This document shows, one piece after another, positions 23,586-37,770 of a DNA stretch of 64,000 nt. A program made the translations under genes and the position numbers. Source of the stretch: Pleurodeles waltl (taxonomy: Eukaryota; Chordata; Amphibia; Caudata; Salamandridae); contig NC_090445.1 in assembly GCF_031143425.1 (NCBI RefSeq), forward strand, positions 1,577,626,049-1,577,690,048. Direction: 5' to 3'. Every line of letters starts with the position of its first letter. Within the stretch, counting starts at the first letter, position 1. The notes under the pieces were generated by a model, which was not told the DNA's origin, did no database searches, and saw only the letters and a program-made list of their open reading frames with translations.

Positions 23586-24075
23586 CAGTGGTTCCCAACC
23601 TTCTGACTTCCTTGGACCACCATGTTATCATTACTGGAACCCGGGAACCCAGGCCTAAACCCGTTGATGACTTGAACCGCAATACAATGCACGAAAAATA
23701 CAGAAATAAGCATTCCATCAAACACATACACAAATAATATCACATTATATTTAATTTTCAACCAAATAAATTAAAAATGTAATAGGACAGTTGGAGCTTT
23801 TCTAAATTCAATTGAAGTCACTCATTGTCTATACTATACTGTGTTTGGTGTGCCTGCAGTGCACCCATGAATCATTCTGAGAATGTTAATTTAATTTTAG
23901 ACTCCAATTTCAAATTCTTTGACATTTATAGTACATCAATTGTACATTTAGCTACTTTACTTAGATACACTTCATTAATCTGTTGATATGAGCCAACTTT
24001 CTAAGCAGTTACGCACCCCCGGAGGATGCTTCACGGACCCTCAGAGGTGTCCGGACCACAGGTTGGGAACCACTG
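23586..24075. mobile_element. hAT (Charlie-like) non-autonomous element, 490 bp
   Basis: Starts CAGTGGTTCCCAACCTTCTG and ends ACAGGTTGGGAACCACTG, with a perfect 8-bp target duplication, CTGTAGTG, at 23578-23585 and 24076-24083. Both ends match the 227-bp element at 3578-3804 (shared blocks include GTTATCATTACTGGAACCC and TTCTAAGCAGTT). The middle is about 260 bp longer and AT-rich, with no transposase frame. The shorter element may be a deletion derivative of the same family. Confidence 0.93.
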
Positions 24076-24083
24076 CTGTAGTG

Positions 24084-27020
24084 TCTTTGGCCACTGAAGT
24101 TAACTCCTTCCGGTGCACATTGACATGTAGTGGCTCTCTCTGTCGCTTCCTCCAGTCCAGGTCTCGAACTATCCTAGTGATGCTGCTGCATGATGACCCT
24201 GTTCTTCAAAATGAAAAAGAAAACTACTGCACTAAAACATTATAAAAATAAGACTGCTCTCCATCTTATTGAGAATGCAACACCCCAAATAGTAATTATT
24301 TTCTAACAGTCCAGCTACAGATGAAACTGATCCATGATGGCAATCAAAGTCAAGCTCAAACAGGCGGTCAGGAGCGCAAAGGTTTTGTCCCCAGTACTGA
24401 GATTTATATTCCACTAATACTCTTCTCCTACTGGGAAGGGATGGACAGTCAATGGATAGCCTAGAATGAAGAAATATGTTCTGCATTGTTCTTAAGTAGC
24501 TTGGATGAAGCATGTGCCTTTGTCTCGAATGCCCCTCAGTACGATGCATTGTGCCTTGAAGGTAGAGTATCTGGATGTAAATAGCCAGTGAATCACTAAA
24601 TGTTTTTTTGATTGCTGTTTTGTTGCAGTCCTTCGGGTCCTTTTGCAATTTGTGAAATAGGAAAAGTGGTATCCCTATGTACAGGTAATTTGCATGTGAC
24701 ATGGTGTCATAATGACCTGTACTTTCTGTCAGTCTCTAGGTATGGGAGGATGCATTGGAGTGTTCACATTCCTTTGAATCCACTTTTTGTGCTTTGATTC
24801 TCTTTCAGGGTCAGGGTTTGTTTGAACCTATAATTGCCCTGAAACTCCTTTTGTCTTTTGATGTTGATAGTCTGCTATTTAGCTTTTTTGGCCTTTCAAA
24901 ATGTAGGTTACTAGTTACTCCACTGCCCAGAAGTTAGGATCTCAGTTTTGGAGGAACATTACAGAAGGCTTGTGAGTGTGTTATTTTGGTGTGCTGCATT
25001 CTGCAGGGAGTTCAGCACTGCACAGTGCCTGGAGAATGGGTGGAAGTGATGCAAGCCTCACATACTGTTTGGCTGGAATTGGGTGAGGATGAAAGAGGTA
25101 TAGGACTCGTGTTCCAATGGCCCACCACAGTGCACTGGAACTGTAATCTGTGCTGTTGTGGTTGTCTACTGAGCCGTATCTCATGCTTCTCCATACTTGT
25201 CTGGCCCACAGCTGCTAAGTACAAACAAGACTGGACTAATAATGCAAAAACGCCATGTGCTTGGTTTCTATAATGTGTGAGAAATATCTTGTATCAAAAG
25301 GAAACTTGATTTTATTACCATCCTGAAATGTTTGGTGTGGTTTCACTTTGTGCACACTGTGTGTTTTTGAGCTGTGGAAGGGGAGATGGATGTTTGTTAG
25401 CATTACATAGCTTTGCATTGTAGATGGAATAGTAGTATGGTATTGATTGTGTGGTTCAATATATTTAATATAATTCAGTGCTTGCTACTGAGTTACATTG
25501 TGCTGGTTCCTATCGGCTATCGGCTTTTTACCTATCTAACCCACCATTGACCCCACCACGCCCACATACATGGTTTTTTTTCAGTAGGGTAGGGTACTCT
25601 CCAGCCCAAAACACACAAAACAGAGGTATAAAGAGGTGTGAGCTTTCAGCACTTATCTGTGATCAGCCCAATTGAAAGTGTGATCAAGGAAGATAAAAGG
25701 CTGGGCCTCTCATGTTGTCCCTATCACTGTGCACAATAGAGACTGCAGTCCCATCTCACACCCCTGCCACCTACCAAGGGGCAGTGCTTCAGGACGTTTA
25801 ATCAGCAGCTCCATGCTAACAAAATCTTTAGTGAATTTCTAAAGGGAGATCTGTGATCACCTTACCCCATTGTCTGGATCGTCACCCTTCAGCCACAGTA
25901 ATACAGGCAAAAGTCTTCCATTGATGGGGGAAGCTCTCATCACCCTCTATCTGGTGCAGTGTCAAACAAGAGGCATCCCAAAAAGGTACAACGTTGCCTT
26001 GTAATTAATACTTTTAGCCAGACTTGAGGATAAACATTGGAAGTCTTCCATTCCAGCATTTGCATAACCTCCTTTTTTGATGTTTGCATTACTTACTCAT
26101 GTTTGCATTCCTGTGTCTGATCCTCATGCTGCTGCTTCCGTTGAGCACAAAACAATGCTTTTCAAATTTCCCTATATATGAATTCAGTCATTACTTTACA
26201 CTTGTAACCCCTGTCCTAATCAGCTGTCCTTTCTGAGACAGAGGTCTAAGGCAGCTTTTCAGTGGACATACTGTTTGCCTCGAGACAGAACAGTGCATGA
26301 TGGAAAACGTATTTCTGAAGCATTATACCACTAAACCATTTATAAATATAGACATAAGTTACATTTCATTGGAACAGTATGCTGTAGGACATTTAAGTGC
26401 ACACAACGGGCCCAGGTGCCAAGCAAAAGTACCTAATAAAGCACCATCCTTACGTGCAAACAAGGCTGTTTCTTTCTACGGTTTGAATCCTTAAATTGCA
26501 TTCTATTAAAAAAAATATCATCCTCCATATTTCCAAAATCTGGAAAGAAAACTGAGCTTTACTCAAAACTTCTGATTGTGGCCTTCCCTTTTTCTTTCAG
26601 ATGGCTCTCTCATCCCCTTCCGTCCTTTGCAAGCCTCCTCGCTCCAGGCAAGACTTTCTCTGAGCCACATGCTTGGTTGCCTTATTCTTTATTAAATCGT
26701 TATTGCAAATTGACCACAGCTCCTTTCAAACACCACAACCTCTTCTTCCTTGAAAGTCCTGCAACCTAACTGTTCCTCGTGTACCTACTAACCGCACCAA
26801 CCATCTGCCTAAACTCATATATCACGTTTCCCTCCCACCCCAGGCCTCACTAATGATGAGACCTAAGTTATTTTAATTTAATCTATTTTAAAGAAACTAT
26901 AGTGAATGGATTGATTGGTTTGCTAAGGCACAGAGAACTCATTCCTACAAACAGCAATAGCCAGTGACACTGAATTAAGTACTAACCTTGGAATCTAGAT
27001 CAGTGTACTATCCAACATAA
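24084..27020. other. No gene seen in about 2.9 kb
   Basis: The longest frame is 156 codons on minus (24232-24702), with no recognised domain and no supporting splice context. No arrays or transposon termini were identified. Confidence 0.4.
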
Positions 27021-27026
27021 AGCACT

Positions 27027-29565
27027 TGTGAGAAAGTGCCTCTTTTGACATGGTTAGACCCCCCACTTTTGCTGGGTATTTGATGTGGTTTTAAAGTTGT
27101 TAGTGCCTAGGGTCCCTGCTAACCAGGTTTTGTGGGCCAGATCTCCTTCCCAAAACTGTTGTGATGCATTGGCATGATTGTCAGCACCTTTAGCTGCCTC
27201 TATAAGTCCCTAGTAAACAGTAACTAGGTACCCAGGGCATGGGGTATTAAGGGTAGGCACTTCAGGGCAGCAACACAGATTGTGCCACCCTCAGAGACCT
27301 TGCATCCAAATGCACCCTGCACATCCATTGCAGGCTGAGTGTCCTGGTGCAATCCTAAAATGCAAAACGGACATAGCACACAACCTGTGTGAGCTTTCCA
27401 CTACACACTGCATGCAATATAGGCAAGTCACCCCTCTGGCAGGCCTTTCAGCCCTACGGCAGGGTGCACTGTACTTACTGCATGTGTGAGCATAGATGCA
27501 TGAGCAATATGTCCCTACTTTGTCCTTGCCAAAACTGGGACTTAATGAACAGAGCAGCCATTTTAAATGCTTGTGCTGGATACTGGTCAGTGCGAGTTTC
27601 ACAGCTACATGATGGCCATTTTGAACCCTGGGTTGTTTGGTATCACATAACTCAGGACAATAAACCCAGACTGGTACCAGTATAGGATTTATTGCAAAAT
27701 GTACCTAGGGGCCACGTTAGAGGTGTCCCCTGCAAAAGCGAACAAACCCTTGGCATGGTTGCTGGCAAGTCACAACCAGCCTGCCACCCCAGACGAGATT
27801 CTGGAACCCTGGGTTGAGAGACTTTGCTTTCTGGGTTCAGAAAAGAAAGCCCTTTCTGGGCAGAGGTGTTACACCTCCTCTCCCAGGAATGTGCACAGCC
27901 CTGCCTATGAGCTTCAAAGGGCTTGCCGCACTTGAAACTCAACCCCCATCCCTGCTGCTAGCAACAGATGTCTGCCCTCATTGCGAATCCACACATTTGG
28001 CGGGAGCAACGGCTCGAAAATTAACAAAGGACAGGAGGAGTGGCCACCCCCAGCCTGCACCACCCCTAAGGTGTTGCATGCAAGGAGACCCCTCTATTTC
28101 ATTTTCCTCCATCTTGCATGGTTGGAAACTAGCCAAGCAGGGATAGGGAAGTGACCTCTGCCCACTGAAAGTGGTCACATAGTGGGTGTAACCACCCCAA
28201 GGGAGATGCCCCATTGGTCACTACTAGAGACTCCCCTAACACCACTAGACTTGCAGATCAGATTCCAGGGACACAATAAGAATAGCAACAAAGAAGACTC
28301 AAGTCTTGAGAACTGCAATCCTGCTGCACAAAGAAAAAGGTGCCAAACCCTGCCTGCTGCGCCCAGGACTCGACAATCACTTCTGAGGGGCTAACTGGAC
28401 ATCAGATAAACGCTACAAAACCCCAGAAGACCTCGACCCTTCTGAAAATTGCCAAGGATTTGCCTCCAGAGTGAAGTCATCATTCCCTGCAACAAAGAAG
28501 CAAAGACCCATAAAGTCCAGTTCACTGACTAGCTGCTGACCAAGGAACCAGACACAGCAGCCCGACCAAATTTCACCCACTAGAACCAGAGGACAAACCC
28601 TGCAAGTGTGCCAAGTTTTGGTGGCACTTTTGACCTCCAGTGGCTGAACCATGCAATAGCCCATGGTAATGGACCCCCAGCGTCAGACATCCAGAAGAAA
28701 AGTACACTCCGGACTCTCTGAGGACCAGAAGCAAACTCCAGTTGAGGGACTTCAGGGCACATAAGAATTACGCCCCAGAGTGGCCCTGCTGACCTGCAAT
28801 CCACCATCAAAGTGACCTGCTTCCTGGTTCCAAGGGCTTGACTCACCTATCTCACCTCAATTTCTTGACTCACCTATCTGCTTTGCACCCAGCCTTCATG
28901 GCCCCTGCACCAGAGAACCAGCTGTGTCTAACAGCCCCCTATCCCTTGTGACCTTCACACTCAAATGGGACCCACCGGACTTACCTTGAAGTCCGCCTGT
29001 GCAGTGGATTTCCAAGCAGTCCCCTGCAGTGGCCCTGCTCTAGCTCCAAGGACTTTTCAGCAGCTGCTCCTGCTGGAACCAGGAGCCACCTGAACTTCCC
29101 CTGCTGGGCCCAAAGGACATCTTGATGACCTCGACATAAAAACAAAAGGAGACACTGGTAAACGCATTTACAGATTTTATATGCATTTTAAAAATGTTCT
29201 CCCAATGATTACTATACTGTGTAATTACGCACAAAAGCAAGACATTTTCTAAAATTTGAAAAATCATAACTTAGAGAACTTACCCGATTTTGATAATCTT
29301 GGTCTTAAAAATGTTATAAAAATCTGAAGTATTTTTGTAAATTGGTCTTGAGGTATTCTTTTGAGTGTGTGTCCACATTTAATGATACTGTGAGTAAAAG
29401 AAATGCTTAGCACTTCTCCAAGATTGGCCTAAATGCCCGACCAGCCACCATAAAAATTAGAGTATTAGGTGGTCTAGTTTTCACCTCTGTAAACAGGGGT
29501 GGGGTTTCTTAGATTCTGCAAAGGGCACATCATTTGTGTACACTATATAGAGCCAGCCTGCTACA
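27027..29565. mobile_element. LTR-like interspersed repeat, about 2.5 kb
   Basis: Begins TGTGAGAAAGTGCCTC and ends AGAGCCAGCCTGCTACA, giving TG...CA termini typical of LTRs. The flanking 5-mers GCACT and GTGCT are only a partial match, so the target duplication is weak. The composition, rich in CCTGC, CCAGG and GACC blocks and free of long frames, resembles a large non-coding LTR. I regard it as a recurrent salamander repeat from general familiarity, not from a search. No gag or pol is visible on either side. Confidence 0.5.
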
Positions 29566-31015
29566 GTGCTTGAACACCTTAACAAGGGTAATAAGTGCTA
29601 TTTAAATGCAGTTAAGGTACAATACAGTTTTGAGTTGCTGAATTCTGAGAGGAGAGTATGTAGTTCTTTTGATGGGCATGCTGCATTGTGCATCCACAGG
29701 AAGCAATGGACTGTTCTTAAAGTGTTGATGTATGATTTGTATATCCTGTTGTGCCCTTTCAAATGTGAATTTCATTGATGTTCAGTTTTATGAACTGGTT
29801 TTGTAAGGTAGCTAGTTACAGTTTAGCTTCCTTGTCCTTTCCTTGACCCAAGGGGTACCTTTTTTGCTTAGGGCAAGTGGATCTCTTTTTTGTGAAGTTC
29901 TTCAAGTGCCTTCATAACACCCCTGCTCCCTAAACGTCTAGTCCATTTCACCTCTTTCTTGTCTCACTAGTGCATGCACCTCTTTCCCACTACTTGCTGC
30001 GTCCTCCGTGCTCTGTTTTTCTTTTCTTTCTTCCCTATCCTCTTAAAAGCCATCCTTCCTGCACCCCTCCTCTCCACATGTCAGAGTCCTGCTTTCTCAC
30101 ACGTCCAGCTGAGTGTTGGGAATATTTAACAGGGGATGTGGTTGATTGTTTTCTCTGCTCCCCAAGTGGTTGTAACATGATTTCCTTCTGTCGCCCAGCT
30201 GTTAGTAGTTAGGAAATGATCCATGTAGGCCGACACATCATGGGTTAACGCTTTCCTCGCTCCTTCCATGGTTTGCTGTATGTTCCCACTGTTTCTAGTG
30301 TGAGCTTCATGGCAGATGCTCCCATGGCGCCCATCACAAAGCAATGGTGAGTGAAGCCAGGAACCATGGGAAATAAGAAGAGGGTTTTAATACAGGGCCG
30401 GGGACAGGTAATTGGAGTACTGGAGATTACTGGTAAGTAACTGACGCAGTGCTTCACTCATGGGCTGTGGGTTGAGCAGCTGTTTCCAGCCAAGCGTCCC
30501 CACTTATGCTCCTGCAGCACATTACACTCTATGAACCCACCACTTCTGATGCTGGATCTTACTGGACCAATGGAAACCGTGCAATTTTGCTACATTTGCA
30601 TGAGAATTCAGGATTTCGCAAAAATTTATTTGTACGTATTTGCATATCAAACAGTAGCAAAATGGCCCCGCGTAAGGCTTTTCAGAAATGCTCAGAAAAC
30701 TGCGAGCAGAGAGGGGATCTCAGCAAGAGGCAAAGTGGCAGACAAAACGCTGCACACACTTTCTGTTGTGAACAGAAAAGCTCCATCATAGGTGAAGTGA
30801 AGAAGCAAAGGTCTGCGTATATTTTTCACTTTGCCTGGGTAGATTGGAGTCAGAATTGTCTTTTAATGCAGTGTTGTTGTGCACAGAAAAACTTCGCACC
30901 GGGGCGAAGGTACCAGGCAACTGCAAGCTTTGGTCCAAAACCTATTGTTATGTTCTGAGGCAATATTACCACTCAGATACCAGCTCACATGCCCATCCAC
31001 TGCTCGCCTCACCCT
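29566..31015. other. No gene seen
   Basis: A 150-codon plus frame (30506-30958) overlaps another in a second frame and has no recognisable domain. Nothing else stands out. Confidence 0.4.
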
Positions 31016-31019
31016 TCTT

Positions 31020-31330
31020 CTCTCAAGGCTTGTAGTCATGTCCGCTATTACCACCCAAGGTCCACACCTGACCCTCTCATGTGCCGGTCCCTTCCCCTCT
31101 CCACAAGGCATGTAGTCCTGGCCGACAGATACCAATCAAGGCCCCGAGCTCACCTTCCCATATTCTGCTCACATTTCTCTTCGGGACCTAAAATGCCAGC
31201 CCCTGTTACCAGTCAGGCTTGCATTTTCAAGTCCTACTCGCCTCTCCCTGGTCAAGGTCTGTAGTACTCGCCCAGTGTTGGCAGCCATGCTCTGCTGAGT
31301 ACTGCAGACCCTCTCTTTCCAGTCCAGTTC
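31020..31330. repeat. Degenerate tandem repeat of about 75-80 bp
   Basis: CAAGGCTTGTAGTC (31024), CAAGGCATGTAGTCC (31104) and CAAGGTCTGTAGTAC (31253) mark successive units, spaced 80 and 149 bp (about twice 75). Each lies next to CTC/CCTTCC-rich text. Confidence 0.55.
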
Positions 31331-34300
31331 TCTTTAGCACCGCGCACTGCCAGGCCTCGCTGGTGTATAATGCTCACGAAGCGTGGCACTTACATATTGT
31401 TTCCAGCCATCTTCCCTGCTCGCACTCCCAGATCTTGGCCTAACTGTGCTGTAATGCAGCCCTAGAGAGCCTGCTCGACTATGTCATTCTATGTGAGTCG
31501 AACACCTGTAGCTCATCAGTTCAGCTTGTGAACTTGTGGGGCAGAGTAAAACCCAACACACTGCATCAGGAATGTCTCCAGCGATGGACGTGTGCAGCCG
31601 GGAGTGATTCCTGTCTGGTGAAGCATGGCAGGCCGGAGAGGTACAGTGGAGATATGGAAGACTGCTAAACCTGACGAGAAGCAGACTTCTTCTGCTCTGA
31701 CTATTGCACATTCTCTTGTTCTTCTGTTCAGTCCAGGATTACCATACCCTCTGGTATGTGTGAGCAGTCTCCAAAAATCCCATTGTACTATATTGTATTG
31801 TAGCACCATTTGCTGCTAGAGGGTGATGTGAACACAGCCTTTGATATGACCATCTACAATATTCTAGAAGAACCATACCACGTGTGATCTCTGACCGCAG
31901 GGTGACAACATCCCATCGTCTATTGCCAGGCATAGTGGTAAATGGCTGGAACCACAGTATAGGTGGTCCTACAGCATAGAACCTGCGGGAATCCACACGC
32001 CCTGTACCACAGTACCAGCGGCCGTCAGCTCACTGTCACTTACACTTCATTATCCAACACACTGCTATGAGCTGCGCCTCATAACACGATAATCACGGTT
32101 ACCAAGCACGACATGGGAGCACTTCCCATATAACATACTTCCAACCACAAATCCTACACAATGAAGTGCGCTACTTATGTAGGTAAGTGATTCAGCATCC
32201 TAGCCGTGCTGTTGTCCCTTGGATCTGATGGGCTGCCTCTGGATCGAACTGTTTTACTTGGATAAATTTCATGTACAGTATTTGTCCCTAAATTCTGGGG
32301 CCGTGTTGCTTCTGTTTCCACACTCCAAGCTGTTGTGGATTCTTAGAGCATTTTGTGGTTTGTAATGCATGCTGCTCGGCTACTAATTGCCCTCATGTAG
32401 ACTTTGAGGTTTGCATAAGCATCTTTTGGTTCTCACTGACATGCAGAATAAATGAAATCTCTTGACAATGATAATCCCACATCGGGTGCAAACTGCATTT
32501 GCACTTGAATCAAGATTACAGATTATGCACCGATCACACACCCCCTCACACACACAAATTTCTCTGGATAAATGCTGGCAACATTTTACAGGTTAACTCC
32601 TGAGAAAAGCCAAACCCAGTAATTCTCCATGTAGAAGTACCACATATTTTTTTCTGGCCTGATCACAATGGGCTTGAGTGCCATTGTGTGAACTCACAAC
32701 AATAAACTCTGCAGTGAAGCTCCATCTCTAAATCAGGCTCGTAGCAAAGAGTATTGTACATTGTACATTGATCTAATATTTCTATTTTTTTTTGCTGTTT
32801 TAATCCCTTCCCTATGAGCTCCCTGCCACAGACATTTTTCCAGTCTGCCTGTTTCCCTTTTTTCTGTGATATGTTATTTCCATGATTTATAAAGGTCATG
32901 TGAGCTCTTGTGGGTGGTCTTGGGATTTATATTTGGTTGGGCAATTTATAAGATGTGTCATTGAAGATACACGACACCAGTTTCCAACTAGCTGGTGTAT
33001 GAAAAAAATCCTCGTTGCTCATTATGTAATATTACTCATGGCATCTAGGAAGCAAGCTGTCAGCCAGTGCATTAACCAGTTGAGTGCCGTTTTTCCAACT
33101 GCCTTGAGTTTCTTGTAACAAAGTTCTCTCTTGCATTGAGCTCGGATCATGGCCTCTGCTCTCTAGTTGGTTATGCGAGTATTACATTTTAAAAAAATCT
33201 ACAAGTAAGTACGTGGGGATTGCTGGGTAGTGATTACTTTTGGAAACCTTTATGAGAAATAAAATAAAATGAGTGTTTAGTTAGTGGCGTTATGGCCCAA
33301 GTTTCCTTTGATTGACTTCAAAAGTTTGCTGGGTGCTAGTAGAGCCAAGAAGCCCACAGTCATTCATAGGTGTTACAAATTGTCGACTTGGGAGTGGGGC
33401 GACCCAAGATTGTAAAGGCAAGATTGGAGGGCGTGCTATGAGCTTCAGGAAAGAGAATACTTCTTGGAGTAAGACCAGGAGCTGCAAGAAGCAAAACAAA
33501 GAAAGGACAAAGGACGATGGGAGCGACAAGGGACCTAATTCAAGACCAGGAAGTCCTGCAAACAGGCAGACGTTTTAAGTAGTGGTCTTGATGATGCACC
33601 TGCTGGAGGGCATGCACGGTGAGGTGCCAAGTACCACTGCCATGAATGCACATGACATACCTCTGGCAGTGTGTTCTTAGCTGCTTGTTGTGTTTTGAGG
33701 GTGCACTACCTCAAGTTGACCTCAATTACAGCTGGCTTACTGCAGGAATGTCCTGGAGGGGAAAGTTAAATGAAACGAGGGGGCTGGGAACTGACAAGCT
33801 TGGAGCATTCATTTTTCATCTGTGATCCATTTTCATCCAACAAATCCATTTTGCTCTGGCCTTGAGCCAGCCACGAGGTTTCTGTTTTTGTGCGGGGGAA
33901 ATATGTTTTCTAGAAATTGATAATTCTTTATTTTTCCCAGCACAGCAAAGCAGCATTTATTCAGGCAAAATTTCAAATAAAATGGGTTTCGACAACCATC
34001 AAATTTGAATTTAGTACTAGATGTATTCACAGCAGTAATGAATCAAAGGGGTGTCAGCAGACATAAGAATTTATGAGCAGGTTCGCCCTCCTTGCTCTGT
34101 TGTGCCTTTGAACCTTGGTGATGGACACTTAGAGCAGAGGGCACCACCACAACAGGGCGAGCCAGAACTAAGCATCAGTCTCAAATTTGCTATTTATATA
34201 AGGGACATCATCGGGGGCACGCCACCTGATGCTCGCTGCACCGATAACGTTCGGTGTTCCCAATAATGGAACCCATTTCCTGGACAGCTGCTGGTAACAG

Positions 34301-35498
34301 TGTCCCAGTAGCTGACTCGGCATCATTGCCAGACACAATGCTACTATTGACTCTAATGGTTAGCCCTACCCTATGGGCATAGATAAACAATTACATTCTT
34401 GGCGTACAAGATAAAGTTAATTACATGGATGGGGTAGTACTCAAAGTTGTCAATGCGCTACATTCCCAACAAATATGCAAAACAAACATTTTCCTAGCCA
34501 TTTAGGATAGAGTGTCTGTTAAGGAATGTCTCATGTCAGTGTTCCGAAGCGGTGGACAGCCCGTCCAGTCTGCTGTGTAATGCCAGGTATAGGAGGGTGA
34601 TGAAACCCCACTGAAACAAACTATGCTGTGCCCTTTACTGCCCAACACCTCCTCAGCGGTCCAAGATGAAAGTCTGGGTAGGAAGTACTGTCTGAAAACT
34701 GTTCTCTTGGTGTATGTTACATATGAACGGCAGTGAGCACCTAGTGTGCAGTACCTTTCCGGGTCCTTGTCAGATTTTCATGACTCAGACTTGCTTTATG
34801 CTCTCAGACACAAATTTGACCCTTTACCGGTTCTTAGCAACCTCGGGATTACTCGAAGCACTTGCTTTTATAAACTAGGTGTGGTTCATTATGGTAATGA
34901 CCCCCTTGCTTTAAGACATCCATTACATCTGATCTCAAAGCCTTTTAAAAACCCTTTTTCAACATACAAGCCAAATTAATTGACCTGGTAATCTGACTTT
35001 TTCATGGTGGGTGTTCTTTGGTGACCAACACTGTTTAATATACTGTCCAATCCGGACACTGTATAATTTGAGACATAGCTCCAGTTGTCTGAGGTACCAA
35101 ATCCAAAAGACTGCGCATTTAAGGAATTATTCTACTCTCTGTGAAAGATCCTGTAAAAACTGATATCCTGAGAGCTATCACTGCTGTTTAAAGTGAAATC
35201 CTAGAAATATAAGTCCTTGGGTTCTGAGTCTGAGATGTTTAGCTCCACAAATGATGGTGACTGCCATAGCACAGATTGGAACAAATCAATCTAGAAGGCA
35301 AAAACAAAACACAGAGCAGTTTATATGTTCCTACACCCCAATTTAGCACATCTACTGAGGAGGCAAAGGCCTTCCAGATGGAAAGGGTGCCTCTCTACAC
35401 TCGCACTGCACACCACATACATAAGTATAAGAACTATATAGATTGATAGATCATTGAAATGTGCATCCGTTTTGTTTCGGCACTGTTTTGTATCCTTT
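31331..35498. other. No gene seen in about 4.2 kb
   Basis: Only short frames without motifs on either strand. A short CA-rich stretch lies near 32538-32560. No exon flanked by credible splice sites was recognised. Confidence 0.4.
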
Positions 35499-35976
35499 GT
35501 ATAACATTACAAAAGAGGCCCAGCTAAAAGAACTACCACATGATGGATAGGAAAAACGATTTTCCTGTTAGAAAACCCTCACCCACCAGGGTTACCCCTT
35601 GGTGGCATGCTTCATCATTGGGTTTCTTCCTATTCTGCTACGGAGTGGGACCTGCTACGACCTACAGGATGTACCTGACTTCCTAGAGATGTATTAAATC
35701 ATTGGAATTACTAGGAGACAGGTATTTTTAACTCACCCAAGACCCCACCACTCCTATCCCTCCTGTGATTCACATTGATGAGACTACATCAGTGCTCCCA
35801 CGTATCCTGTAGGTCGTAGCACGCCTCGCTCTGTAGCAGGACAGGAAGAACCCCAATGATGAAGCATGACGCCAAGGGGTAACCCGGGTGGGTGAGGGAT
35901 TTTCTAACAGGAAAATCCTTTTTACTATCCGTCCTGTGGTAGTTCTTTTAGCTGGGCCTCTTTTGTAGTGTTATAT
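35499..35976. mobile_element. Large inverted repeat (fold-back element)
   Basis: Left arm 35499-35676 and right arm 35799-35976 are inverted copies with roughly 85% identity by eye, separated by about 120 bp. Shared blocks include ACAAAAGAGGCCCAGCTAAA, AAGAACTACCACA, GATTTTCCTGTTAGAAAA, GCATGCTTCATCATTG (GTCATGCTTCATCATTG in the right arm) and CTACGACCTACAGGAT. There is no coding capacity in the arms or loop, and no clear target duplication was identified. Confidence 0.85.
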
Positions 35977-35979
35977 AGG

Positions 35980-37765
35980 CAATAGGGAGGACGGACCCAG
36001 CCCCACAACCTCCTTCTCCTTCTTTGTTTTTGTGAATCCTTTGTATTGCCTTTTCTTACTTCTAACACGGACTCAAGGCATTTTCTAAGAGGTTGTGTAA
36101 GTGGACATCCAGAGTATATTGCATGGTTTAAGTGGCACATATTTAGTTTTCACGCGTGAGCTCGGAACTGCTATGTTCCATATAAATTGCAGCAAACTTG
36201 TAACTGCGCTCATGCGTGGCGTGAAGCACAAAGGAGTGTGAGAGGGTGTTGCATATGCTTACCATACTTACCTCAACATACTTATCATCTTTGTTTTTTC
36301 GGTTAACTTTGTGGGAAATGATCCATACTGTTGTGCTGCCTGGTAGGTGTGGGATTATATTCTATTAATAAAACGTGTGCACTAAGGCTGCCGACAGACA
36401 CCATACTATAACTCGTCTCTTCAGGAAACACTGCTCATGCATGGTCACCCCCCAGATGCAGAGATGACCTGACCCACGAAAGGAAGAAGCCATTCTACAC
36501 TTCGGTCTACGGGATCCACGCAGGCGTGGAACTGCAGTCACCCAGAAAAATCAGTAATTCATAGCCCATGGACTTCTCCCAGGAGCCACAGTGCTGTGTG
36601 GGAGGAAAGAATGAAGTCAATAGATAGCATGTAAACATGGCTCCATGGGATACACTCAGGAGGAATACACTTGTGTCCCCCGAAAAGACAGCAAACTCCG
36701 TGCAGTACATGAGTCTCTGGATCCACCCAGAAAGGGAGATATAATGTCCACAGAGATCAAGAGCCCTGAGAGGAAACCACAAAACACCAACAGTGCAGGG
36801 GTCTAGATCTAATTGTATCTAATCAAGTTCACAGTCCGAATTGGCAGAGGAAAGGAAGATATTTCCAGTGAAAACGACATTTCTGGTATTTCGTTGGTCA
36901 CTCAGACTGGAGTTCAGATTATTTTAATGAGTTAGAGCAGTTAACACAGGATGAATAAGAACTGACCAAACTTTAATGTCTCTAGGGCGAGGATCCTTGT
37001 GACGGTTCCTAAAGGTTAGTAGAGGCACTTCCCAAATCTTTCTTGGGACATTCGGGTGGGAGACATCCGCATCAGTCCAGTGAACGAAACAGTGTTTAGA
37101 GTTTTTGTTTGATTCCACCTTGTTGCTTGTAAAGCATGTAATCCACATCGTAGCATGATGTTTATATTATTTGAACATAATTGCAATATTTGTGCTTCGT
37201 TCTGGATTCCACAGACTCTCTGTTGCTAGGACCTTCGTGTTTCTATAAGTGGCTATTAATAGTCAGACGTCAGTGCCAATCCAGCACTCAGGAAAACAAG
37301 ATTCAAACAGCAGGTACCTCGGATCTCTGCATCAAGGGATGTGATAAAATCTTGAGGCAAACAACTTTTTAACTCCTGCAAAGTTCTGAAAAACTTTCAA
37401 ATGTTGCCATTCTTAGACTTTGCAAACTTTCCGATTTTGAGTTCGACTTCAGCTGTGGAAATGTTGTCAATACGTTGCAAGATAATGTTTAATGCATTGC
37501 GAGATAATTCTCACTGTCACTAAACAATGGTAAATGTATGTAGAATGTTTCTCTGCAAATTCACATTTTGCAGCATTTGGTTGGGAGAGGGCTGGGGGAA
37601 GGGCTGCACATTTTTCTTAGACCTGTGTAAAGTTTGTGATAACATAAACCTGTAATACTGTTGGCCCCCAATCCTGGTATAAACGTATCAGCCCTGTATC
37701 CTGAAGCCTGCGCTAATCCAATCATATGTTGATTTTAAGGCTTTGTACATTGCGCAAATGTCAGC
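35980..37765. other. No gene seen
   Basis: Short frames only; nothing recognised. Confidence 0.4.
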
Positions 37766-37770
37766 ACTAA

